DNA of 63,657 bases from Fibrobacter sp. (GTDB lineage Bacteria; Fibrobacterota; Fibrobacteria; Fibrobacterales; Fibrobacteraceae), in contig JAKSIC010000016.1 of assembly GCA_024399015.1 (NCBI GenBank), positions 1-63,657 on the forward strand, given 5' to 3'. The notes under the pieces were generated by a model. The model was not told where the DNA came from. It did no database searches and was given only the letters and a program-made list of their open reading frames with translations. The translations under genes were made by a program, and so were the position numbers. Positions within the stretch are counted from its first letter, which is position 1. The number at the start of each line of letters is the position of its first letter. This document shows positions 15,622 to 23,303 of this stretch, one piece after another.

Positions 15622-18156
15622 TTACTTGAACAGGTCGTTGTCGCCGTCGTCTTCAGCGCCATCGTCTTCTACGGAATCGCAGAAGGGGTCGGCGGGGGAG
15701 ATTCGGCTGGTGCGCTTCACCTTCTTGGCGGTGAACTTGCTGCCCAGAGCCTTATAGCCCTTCACGTCGGCGATTTCGGTCAGGTCCAGTTCTTCCTTCT
15801 GGACTTCGCGGCCAACCTGGTATTCCATCAGCTGGCGAGCGTCGTCTGTTGCGAAGAACTCGATCATCTGGGAATCCTTGTGGTCGGAAATCAGGCTGAA
15901 TTCCGTAGTCATGGGGCAGCCTTCCAGGTTGAAGCGCTTGACCATGTAGTTGAAATTGCCGCCTTCGAAGTACAGCACGGTAAAGACCTGTGCGGGGTCG
16001 AACTTGTGGATGTACTTGATGCCGGTACCGATCAAGATAGGATCTGCCATGTCGTGGACGCGGGCGGTGCCGTTTTCTTTGACAATGAGGATCTTGTCCT
16101 TTTCTCCGAATTCACCGATGCGGTCGCCCTTCTTCTGGGTGCTGATGATGCCGCTGGGGGCGTCGAAGTACAGCACGCGTGCGCCCAAGGTGCTAACGCC
16201 CTTCTTGGTGCGCTTGATGCTCTTGATGGGGTACTTGGTGACGATGTTGCCGATGGCGCCACGGCCCTTCACTTCTACAGAGCTGAAATCCACTTCGAAG
16301 TTCAGCTTGGTACGGGGGCGGGGCTTCAGGGTGACTTCCACCACTTCGGCTTCGCCGTTCAGGTTGCTGGACAGGTAAAGAATCTTGCTGCCCGGCTTGC
16401 CCTTGCCCATGAAGTAGTCCTTGTCGCGGGTAACGCCACCCACGTTGAAGCGCTTGATGTAGGCGGCGCCTTCCTTGCCATCCTGGTGGATGACGTTATA
16501 GATATGGCGATCGTCGTCCTTCTTGAACTTTTCAACAAGGATAATGTCTTTACCGACGAAGTCCTTGTCGCTGACCTTGACCACCTTGAAGCTGCCGTCG
16601 GCCTTGAACACGATAAGATCGTCGTATTCGGACACATCGAAGAGGTATTCTTCCTTCTTCATGCCGGTGCCGACGAAACCTTCCTTGCGGTTCACGTAAA
16701 GCTTCTGGTTGGCAAGGGCCACATGGACTGCGCTGACGGTGCCGAATTCGCCGATTTCGGTCTTGCGGTCGCGACCTTCGCCATACTTCTTGAGAATGTT
16801 CTTGAAGTAGTTGACGGCGTAGTCGGTCAAATGTTCCTTGTTGTAGTTGACTTCTTCGATCTTTGCGTCCAGTTCCTTCAACAGTTCGTCGGCCTTCTTG
16901 CGGTCGAAACGGCTGATTCTGCGGACGGGGATTTCTGCCAACTTGAGAATTTCTTCGCGGGTCACTTCGCGACGGAGCTTGCGCACGTAGGGCTTGAGGC
17001 CGTCGTCGATCAACTGCACCATTTCTTCGTGGGTCTTGGCCTGCTTGATGACTTCATAGACTTCGTGTTCAATGAAGATCTTTTCCAGGCTGGTCATATG
17101 CCACTGATCCTGCAGGTGCTTCAGCTGGTTGTCCAGTTCCCAGTCCAGGAGATGAACGGTGTGGTCCGTAGAAAGCTTCAGGAGTTCGGTGGTGTTGCTG
17201 AACTTCGGCTTCTTGTCGATAATGACGCAGGAGTTTGCAGACAGGGAAACCTGGCAGTCGGTAAAGGCGTAAAGTGCGTCGATAGCCACCTGGGGGTCGG
17301 TACCCGGCTGCAGGTGAACCAGGATTTCCACGTTTTCGGTGGTGTGGTCCACAATCTGCTTAATCTTGATTTTGCCCTTGTCGTTTGCCTTGACGATGGA
17401 TTCAATCAGGCTGTCCGTAGTGGTTCCGAAGGGAATTTCACGGATGGCGAGAGTCTTGTTGTCCACCTTTTCGATGCGGGCGCGGACCTTCAGGCGGCCA
17501 CCACGTTCGCCGTCGTTGTATTCGCTGACGTCGATAATGCCGCCGGTAAAGAAGTCCGGATAAAGAACGAATTTACGGCCACGGAGGTAGTCGATGCTGG
17601 CCTGGCAAAGTTCCTTGAAATTGTGGGGGAGGATGGTGGTGGAAAGGCCCACGGCAATGCCATCTACGCCCTGTGCAAGCACAATGGGGAACTTGGCGGG
17701 CAAAGAGACCGGTTCCTTGGAACGGCCGTCGTAGTTGGGGATCCATTCCGTTGTTTCCGGGTTGAACATCACCTCGATGGCGAAGTCGGAAAGCTTACCT
17801 TCGATGTAACGGGGCGCAGCGGCTTCGTTGCCGGTCAGGGGGTTACCCCAGTTACCCTGGGGCTCGATCAGCAGGTTCTTCTGGCCCATGTTCACCAGGG
17901 CGCTGTAAATGGAAGCGTCGCCATGGGGGTGGTAGTGCATGGTATCACCCACGATACCTGCCACCTTATGGAAGCTACCGTCGTGCATTTCGAAAAGGGT
18001 GTGCAGAATACGGCGTTGCACCGGCTTGAGGCCGTCTTCGAAGTACGGCACGGCACGGTCGAGAATAGTATAGCTAGCGTAGTCCAGGAACCAGCCGTTA
18101 TACAGCTTTTCCAGGTGGTTTACGTTGGAGAGGCCAAGTGTCTGATTTTCATCCAT
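15622..18156 (-). CDS. parC: DNA topoisomerase IV subunit A
   Basis: The 844-aa protein is the DNA-cleaving subunit of a type IIA topoisomerase. The catalytic tyrosine is Y117 in AAAPRY; the GLKPVQRRIL and HYHPHGD motifs of the winged-helix region are present. The C-terminal half holds beta-pinwheel-like repeats and an acidic tail (EDDGAEDDGDNDLF). It starts 2 nt after the parE stop codon, so the two are co-translated. The sequence style resembles Bacteroidetes-type ParC (named there topoisomerase IV or gyrase A), so gyrase activity cannot be excluded by sequence alone, but the pairing with a 617-aa ParE favours topoisomerase IV. Confidence 0.93.
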   Translation of the reverse strand: MDENQTLGLSNVNHLEKLYNGWFLDYASYTILDRAVPYFEDGLKPVQRRILHTLFEMHDGSFHKVAGIVGDTMHYHPHGDASIYSALVNMGQKNLLIEPQGNWGNPLTGNEAAAPRYIEGKLSDFAIEVMFNPETTEWIPNYDGRSKEPVSLPAKFPIVLAQGVDGIAVGLSTTILPHNFKELCQASIDYLRGRKFVLYPDFFTGGIIDVSEYNDGERGGRLKVRARIEKVDNKTLAIREIPFGTTTDSLIESIVKANDKGKIKIKQIVDHTTENVEILVHLQPGTDPQVAIDALYAFTDCQVSLSANSCVIIDKKPKFSNTTELLKLSTDHTVHLLDWELDNQLKHLQDQWHMTSLEKIFIEHEVYEVIKQAKTHEEMVQLIDDGLKPYVRKLRREVTREEILKLAEIPVRRISRFDRKKADELLKELDAKIEEVNYNKEHLTDYAVNYFKNILKKYGEGRDRKTEIGEFGTVSAVHVALANQKLYVNRKEGFVGTGMKKEEYLFDVSEYDDLIVFKADGSFKVVKVSDKDFVGKDIILVEKFKKDDDRHIYNVIHQDGKEGAAYIKRFNVGGVTRDKDYFMGKGKPGSKILYLSSNLNGEAEVVEVTLKPRPRTKLNFEVDFSSVEVKGRGAIGNIVTKYPIKSIKRTKKGVSTLGARVLYFDAPSGIISTQKKGDRIGEFGEKDKILIVKENGTARVHDMADPILIGTGIKYIHKFDPAQVFTVLYFEGGNFNYMVKRFNLEGCPMTTEFSLISDHKDSQMIEFFATDDARQLMEYQVGREVQKEELDLTEIADVKGYKALGSKFTAKKVKRTSRISPADPFCDSVEDDGAEDDGDNDLFK

Positions 18157-18158
18157 AA

Positions 18159-20012
18159 TTACAGCTCCTCAACGGCTTCAGTTCTAAGATTTTCAACAAT
18201 AAAGTCCTGGCGGCTCTGGGTGTTCTTGCCCATGTAGTATTCCAGGAGCTTGCCCAGGGAGGCGTCGGAAGGCATGGTCACCGTTTCCAGGTGCATGTTT
18301 TCGCCAATCAGAAGCTTGAAGTCCTCGGAGTCCATTTCGCCCAGACCTTTGAATCGGGTGATTTCCAAATCCTTCTTGTTGATTTCCTTGGCGGCGCGGT
18401 CGCGTTCCTCTTCGTCGTAGCAGTAGAAGGTCTTGGACTTGTCCTTCTTGTGGCGTACGCGGAAAAGCGGTGCCTGGAGAATGTAAAGGTGCTTTTCCTG
18501 CACCAGTTCCGGGAAGAACTGCAAAAAGAAGGTCATGAGGAGGAGGCGGATATGCATGCCGTCCACGTCAGCATCGGTGGCGATAATCACCTTGTCGTAA
18601 CGGAGGTCGTCCAGACCGTTTTCGATGTTGAGGGCGGCCTGGAGCAGGTTCCATTCCTCGTTTTCGTACACAATCTTCTTGCTGAGGCCGAAACTGTTCA
18701 GCGGCTTACCGCGGAGGCTGAACACAGCCTGGGTCTTCGGGTTACGTGCCGTAGTAATGGTACCGGAAGCAGAGTTACCTTCGGTAATGAAGATCATGGT
18801 TTCGTTCTTCAGCGGGTTCTTGGCATCGGTAAGATGCACGCTGCAGTCACGAAGCTTCTTGTTATTAAGATTAGCCTTCTTGGCGCGTTCGTTGGCCAAC
18901 TTCTTTACACCAGCCAGGTCCTTGCGGAGCTTTTCGTTCTGGTTGATGCGGTCCAGCATGGCCTTGGCCACGGCTTCGTTCTTATGAAGGTAGTTGTCCA
19001 GTTCCTTGGAAACGAAGTCCACGATCCAGGAGCGGAGTGCGGGACCATCGGGAGCCGTAGTGGTGCTGCCCAGCTTGGTCTTGGTCTGGGATTCGAAAAC
19101 CGGTTCCTGGATACGCACGGAAACGGCGCCGATAATGCAGTTTCGCACGTCGCTGGCGTCGAATTCCTTCTTGAAGTGGTCGCGGACGCCTTTCACCACG
19201 CCTTCGCGGAAGGCTGCCTGGTGGGTACCACCCTGGGTGGTGTGCTGACCGTTCACAAAGCTGAAATAATGTTCGCCTTCCTGGTTGGAGTGGGTAATGG
19301 CGAATTCAATGTCCTTGCTCTTGCAGTGGATAACATCGTAGCGGATGGTATCGTCGGTACGGCTGTGCAAAAGGTCCAGAAGACCGTTGGGGCTTACGTA
19401 GGTCTTGTCGTTCATGATGAGAGACAAGCCTGTGTTCAGGTAAGCGTAGTTCCAGATCTTTTCTTCCATGTAGGCCGGAAGGAAGCGGAAGTTCTTGAAA
19501 AGGTCGTTATCCGGCACGAAATAGATTTCGGTACCGTTCTTTTCGTTGGTGGGGGCGATCTTGTAGTCCTTGACCAGGATGCCCTTGCTGAATTCGGCCT
19601 TTTTTTCCTTGCCGTCGCGGATACTGCGGACGACGAAAGTGGTGGAGAGGGCGTTCACCGCCTTGGTACCCACGCCGTTCATACCCACGGACTTCTGGAA
19701 AGCTTCGGAATCGTACTTACCGCCGGTGTTCATCTTGCTCACGCAGTCAATGACCTTTTCCAGCGGGATGCCACGGCCATAGTCGCGGACGCGGCAGGCG
19801 TGGTCTTCCATGGTGATTTCGATCTTCTTGCCGGCACCCATGGCGAATTCGTCGATGGAGTTGTCGATCACTTCCTTGGCGAGAACGTAGATACCGTCGT
19901 CGGGGCTCTGACCGTCGCCCAGCTTACCGATATACATACCCGGACGCATGCGGATATGTTCGTACCAGTCCAATGTCTTAATATTACTTTCGTCGTATTT
20001 TACAGTAGCCAT
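18159..20012 (-). CDS. parE: DNA topoisomerase IV subunit B (ATPase)
   Basis: The 617-aa GHKL ATPase subunit of the heterotetramer formed with ParC. ATP-site residues are seen in KEVIDNSIDEF, DYGRGIPLEK and GGKYDSEAFQKSVGMNGVG. The TOPRIM motifs are EGNSASGT, with N where gyrase has D (EGDSA), and DADVDGMHIR. Length is typical of the shorter ParE without the GyrB insert. It is the first gene of a two-gene operon with parC. The ribosome-binding site is weak (GAGAT). The divergent spacer to the esterase gene holds its promoter. Confidence 0.93.
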   Translation of the reverse strand: MATVKYDESNIKTLDWYEHIRMRPGMYIGKLGDGQSPDDGIYVLAKEVIDNSIDEFAMGAGKKIEITMEDHACRVRDYGRGIPLEKVIDCVSKMNTGGKYDSEAFQKSVGMNGVGTKAVNALSTTFVVRSIRDGKEKKAEFSKGILVKDYKIAPTNEKNGTEIYFVPDNDLFKNFRFLPAYMEEKIWNYAYLNTGLSLIMNDKTYVSPNGLLDLLHSRTDDTIRYDVIHCKSKDIEFAITHSNQEGEHYFSFVNGQHTTQGGTHQAAFREGVVKGVRDHFKKEFDASDVRNCIIGAVSVRIQEPVFESQTKTKLGSTTTAPDGPALRSWIVDFVSKELDNYLHKNEAVAKAMLDRINQNEKLRKDLAGVKKLANERAKKANLNNKKLRDCSVHLTDAKNPLKNETMIFITEGNSASGTITTARNPKTQAVFSLRGKPLNSFGLSKKIVYENEEWNLLQAALNIENGLDDLRYDKVIIATDADVDGMHIRLLLMTFFLQFFPELVQEKHLYILQAPLFRVRHKKDKSKTFYCYDEEERDRAAKEINKKDLEITRFKGLGEMDSEDFKLLIGENMHLETVTMPSDASLGKLLEYYMGKNTQSRQDFIVENLRTEAVEEL

Positions 20013-20325
20013 ATCAATATCTCAAAGCGCTTTTCTGCGATCCTCATCTATAGGTATTTAAGCGTTTTACTGAATGCTTTCGCTAGTTTTCGGCAATTTT
20101 AGGAATTTTTCCGTGTCAAAAATGTGCACATTCACAAATATAACAAAAATTTGCAACAAAAAGTGAAAATTTGTGCACTACAATAACGTTGATATTTTAT
20201 CAATAGAACCTTCGGCAGGGTTGGTGATTTTGCTCACGTACCTAATTACTTTATAGGGTGTACGTTGGGGTGGTGCCCAATGTGCGGTAAAGATAGGGTG
20301 TTTCCTATTGAAAAAGGAGTATGGA
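20013..20325. promoter_or_regulatory. Divergent control region between parE and esterase
   Basis: This gene-free spacer holds a perfect inverted repeat TTGATA-TTT-TATCAA at 20189-20203 and two GTGCAC boxes at 20124-20129 and 20173-20178. A weak -35/-10-like pair, TTGCTC-N16-TATAGG, lies around 20234-20261. The palindromes are operator-like; no regulator can be named. Confidence 0.5.
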
Positions 20326-21876
20326 ATGTTGGGCAAAAAGTTTGCTACGGGCATAGTGTCCGCACTTTTGGTGGCTGTTTCTGGATGTTTCTCCATGGCG
20401 GCCGCAGATAATCTCACAGTCGACGGCAAGAACCGTACCATGAATGTGTACGCGCCGAAGAACATCGAGAAGAATCGTCCCCTTATTATTCAAATGCACG
20501 GCATGAATCAGGATGCCCCCTACCAGCAGAACGCTGCCAAGTGGGAATCCATTGCCGATACGGCCCGCTTTATTGTGGTGTTCCCCAATGGCGAAGGCAA
20601 GGCTTGGGACTTGAGCGGTAATAAGGACCTGAATTTCTTGAAGGCCATCATTAACGATATGTATACCCGTTATGGAATCGACAAGAAGCGCGTTTATGTT
20701 TCGGGCTTTTCCATGGGTGGCATGATGAGCTACTACGCTGCAACCAAGATGGCAGACCAGATTGCAGCCATCGCACCTTGCTCTGGTTATCCCCTGGGCG
20801 GAGGAACTCCTTCCGGCAGCCGCCCCATGCCTATTATCCACACTCACGGCACTTCCGATGATGTGGTGAACTACAATGGTGGCGTTAGCAACTTGAAGAA
20901 CTGGGTGAACTACGAAAAGTGCAACACCAATTCTACCAAGTATTCCCAGTACCCGGTGGGCAGAACTTCTTCTGCAGCTTCTCTTGAAGTGTGGACTGGT
21001 TGCCAGGGCGGTAGCGAAATCCGCCTCATGACCATTGCAGGCAAGGGCCACTGGTATTCCATGGATTTGGCCAGCGTCAATACTTCCGATGAAATCTGGA
21101 ACTTTGTCAAACGCTTCTCTCTGGATGGCGCTACTGGCGAAGGAGAGGCTATTGCTCCGGCAATCGTTGTGCCTACCAACCGCGACTCCATTTTCAATGG
21201 CGGTTTTGATAGCACTGCCGTGGCCTGGGACTTGCAGCTGCATAGTGCTAAGGCCGTGGGCGAAATCAAGAATGGCAAGTATGTAATGGACATTGCCTCT
21301 GTTGGTGACCAACCTTATTCTGTGCAGTTAATTCAGCATGACCTGCATCTTGAAAAGAATCAGTGGTACGAAGTAAGTTTTGAAGCTAGCGCTGATGCTG
21401 CCCGCAAGCTTGAAGTCAACGTGGAACAGCATGAATCTCCGTGGGATAGCTACCTGAAGGAAAAGGGCAACTTCGATATTGGTACTGAAGCTAAGACTTA
21501 TAAGCTGCAGTTCCAGATGACTGCAGCAACAGATACCAATAGCCGATTGAGCTTTAATGCGGGTACATCTGAAGGCAAGCTTACCTTGGATAACGTTTCT
21601 ATCAAAAAGATTGAAGCTCCCGCAGTTCAGGAGCCGGTTTGTGAAAGCGCAGATTGTGAAGATCCGAAAACGCAGTCTATCGGTGCTCAGTTGAACCTGA
21701 TGGACGGCACAATGCGAACTTATGACGTGTTTAGCCTTTCTGGCGCCCGTTTAGGACAAGTGAAGGCTTCCAGTATGTATGGCGTTCGCGATCAAATAAA
21801 ACTGATGACCCAGAGGGCTGGCGTCTACTTGGTGAAAACCAAGGGGATGGCTGCCTATAAAATCTCGGTGAAGTAA
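20326..21876 (+). CDS. Secreted carbohydrate esterase (CE1/PHB-depolymerase-like) with CBM and C-terminal sorting-like domain
   Basis: The 516-aa secreted esterase has an alpha/beta-hydrolase core (about 30-265) with oxyanion region QMHGMNQD and nucleophile S129 in GFSMG. Acid and base candidates are HGTSDDVVNY and GKGHWY. This is the layout of feruloyl or acetylxylan esterases of the CE1/PHB-depolymerase group, which release ester decorations from hemicellulose. A carbohydrate-binding-like beta-sandwich follows (about 285-430), then a terminal domain YDVFSLSGARLG...GVYLVKTK resembling type IX secretion sorting domains. ATG 20326 is chosen over TTG 20308 because AAGGAG lies 8 nt upstream. The signal could be cut by peptidase I (after AAA) or at C21 (VSGC). 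Confidence 0.85.
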   Translation: MLGKKFATGIVSALLVAVSGCFSMAAADNLTVDGKNRTMNVYAPKNIEKNRPLIIQMHGMNQDAPYQQNAAKWESIADTARFIVVFPNGEGKAWDLSGNKDLNFLKAIINDMYTRYGIDKKRVYVSGFSMGGMMSYYAATKMADQIAAIAPCSGYPLGGGTPSGSRPMPIIHTHGTSDDVVNYNGGVSNLKNWVNYEKCNTNSTKYSQYPVGRTSSAASLEVWTGCQGGSEIRLMTIAGKGHWYSMDLASVNTSDEIWNFVKRFSLDGATGEGEAIAPAIVVPTNRDSIFNGGFDSTAVAWDLQLHSAKAVGEIKNGKYVMDIASVGDQPYSVQLIQHDLHLEKNQWYEVSFEASADAARKLEVNVEQHESPWDSYLKEKGNFDIGTEAKTYKLQFQMTAATDTNSRLSFNAGTSEGKLTLDNVSIKKIEAPAVQEPVCESADCEDPKTQSIGAQLNLMDGTMRTYDVFSLSGARLGQVKASSMYGVRDQIKLMTQRAGVYLVKTKGMAAYKISVK

Positions 21877-21893
21877 TTTAATTAAGTGATTTG

Positions 21894-21926
21894 AAAGTCC
21901 GGCCTTTTGAGGTCGGGCTTTTTTTG
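21894..21926 (+). terminator. Terminator after the esterase
   Basis: AAAGTCCGGCC...GGTCGGGCTT stem followed by seven T residues. Confidence 0.85.
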
Positions 21927-21937
21927 TTGGAATTTCT

Positions 21938-22044
21938 AATACTTTGTACAAAAATTTTATCCTTGAACAAAGTATTGTGAATTTCTAAATTTACTCGTGG
22001 ATTGGAATTTTACATCAATTGTTTTAGGTGTTTTGGTGTAAAAT
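21938..22044 (+). promoter_or_regulatory. Two inverted repeats upstream of phosphatase lipoprotein
   Basis: A perfect 10-bp inverted repeat AATACTTTGT (21938-21947) / ACAAAGTATT (21967-21976) is followed by a perfect 8-bp pair ATTTTACA (22007-22014) / TGTAAAAT (22037-22044). Both lie in the AT-rich leader. They could be operators or structural. Confidence 0.5.
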
Positions 22045-22059
22045 AGGAAAGGGTGTAAC

Positions 22060-23103
22060 ATGAAAAAATGCGTTCTATGGACCGCGTTGCTTTGGCTCGT
22101 GGCTTTGTTCTCCGCGTGTGAAGATGCTACAAGCGCCAATGGTGAATCCTCCCAAAATTATGTGAGTAGGGTAGATACCCTTGTCATCAAGGATACCTTG
22201 GTGGTAAAGGAAGTAAAGTATGTCTACGATACTTTGGTGAAAATCGATACGGTTGTTCACTTGGATACTTTGCATTCGTTGGATTCCTTGATTGTCAAGG
22301 ATACCATTTATTCCAAGGACACTGTTTTCTCTAAAGACACCGTTTATTCCAAGGATACCGTTTTCAAGGTCGATACCCTTTATTACGAAAACGTCGTATA
22401 CCAAGGTTTGGCGCACGATGCTGTGGGCTACTTTGTTCGTATCCGTGATGTCTTGTCGGGTTTGAGGGAAAATGAGAAGGTCGTGTTCTTTATTCGTCAT
22501 TCTGCTCGTACTGACGACACCAGCATTAATGGTGAATTGACGGAAAAGGGCAAGAGCCAAGCAAGGGAACTTGGCCAAGGTTTGCAAGCTTATGGTGATT
22601 TCACCTTTATTAGCTCGACTTATAAGCGTGCCGCAGAAACCTGCCGCTATATTGCCGAAGGTAAGGGGCAGGGAAACTTCTCTTTGCAGCAGTTTGCCGA
22701 TTTGACGGATGCCTGGTATGTGAAAAATACGGATCTTTTGGCAAAGTACAAGTCTGAAAACAATAATCAAGGTGGCTGGAACGTATTCTCCCGTTGGGCT
22801 TTTACCTCCAGGTATTCCGATGCGTTCAAGGATATCGATGAGGCTAGCCAGGATTTGGTAGATATGTACTTGATTCCTGAATTTGAGAAAATGCCGAAGT
22901 ACACCATTGCTGTTTCCCATGACCAGTTGCTGGTGCCCTTTACCGCTTGGGCGACAAATCGCCTGGTGGATTTGCGCTACTATGAAACGAATAAGTGGCT
23001 TAATTATATGTCTGGAGTGGCTATGGTCGTGGGGGAATCTGGCCATATTCGCTACATCCCGGTTTACCCTGGTGTGACGGATTTGTATTCCGGAACGATG
23101 TAA
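22060..23103 (+). CDS. Histidine-phosphatase-family lipoprotein with Asp-Thr repeat stalk
   Basis: The 347-aa protein has a lipoprotein-like signal (LFSAC). The unusual stalk at about 35-115 is built of 6-residue units of the kind KDTVFS/KDTVYS. The C-terminal histidine phosphatase domain has the catalytic motif FFIRHSAR (S where G is normal in RHG), and the second histidine is in AVSHDQLL. Histidine phosphatases remove phosphate from varied substrates; an extracytoplasmic acid-phosphatase-like role is inferred. A paralogue with the same domain but no repeat stalk is at 38774-39784. Substrate unknown. Confidence 0.85.
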   Translation: MKKCVLWTALLWLVALFSACEDATSANGESSQNYVSRVDTLVIKDTLVVKEVKYVYDTLVKIDTVVHLDTLHSLDSLIVKDTIYSKDTVFSKDTVYSKDTVFKVDTLYYENVVYQGLAHDAVGYFVRIRDVLSGLRENEKVVFFIRHSARTDDTSINGELTEKGKSQARELGQGLQAYGDFTFISSTYKRAAETCRYIAEGKGQGNFSLQQFADLTDAWYVKNTDLLAKYKSENNNQGGWNVFSRWAFTSRYSDAFKDIDEASQDLVDMYLIPEFEKMPKYTIAVSHDQLLVPFTAWATNRLVDLRYYETNKWLNYMSGVAMVVGESGHIRYIPVYPGVTDLYSGTM

Positions 23104-23116
23104 AAAAGTCTTTCCT

Positions 23117-23142
23117 TAGACCCCTAAACGGGGGCTTTTTTC
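23117..23142 (+). terminator. Terminator after phosphatase lipoprotein
   Basis: CCCC-taaac-GGGG stem followed by six T residues. Confidence 0.75.
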
Positions 23143-23188
23143 ATTTTGAAGGTTTTTTGTCCAAATATGTAAGGAAAAAGTGTTTAAA

Positions 23189-23274
23189 TGTAGACTTTTT
23201 ATTTGCAAAAATGTCTACAAAATGTGTTTTTAATGTAAAAATATTTAGCAAATGTAGACTTTTTATTGTATATT
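23189..23274 (+). promoter_or_regulatory. TGTAGAC box cluster and -10 region of the GH43 operon
   Basis: TGTAGAC occurs at 23189-23195 and 23253-23259, and inverted (GTCTACA) at 23213-23219. The last direct copy lies just upstream of a TATATT -10 candidate at 23269-23274, where a repressor would block polymerase. The first direct and the inverted copy form a 7-bp palindrome with a 17-nt spacer. Confidence 0.6.
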
Positions 23275-23303
23275 TGTTGACGTAAAGATAAGAGGATGTG
23301 ATT

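Noticed and set aside
15880-18237. 785-aa plus-strand open frame
   Set aside because: Antisense of parC, which has intact catalytic motifs; the frame has no family resemblance.
20268-20285. Second sigma-54 promoter before the esterase (TGGTGCC...GTGC)
   Set aside because: Spacing of GG and GC fits, but four other consensus bases are wrong; not credible beside the dapF site.
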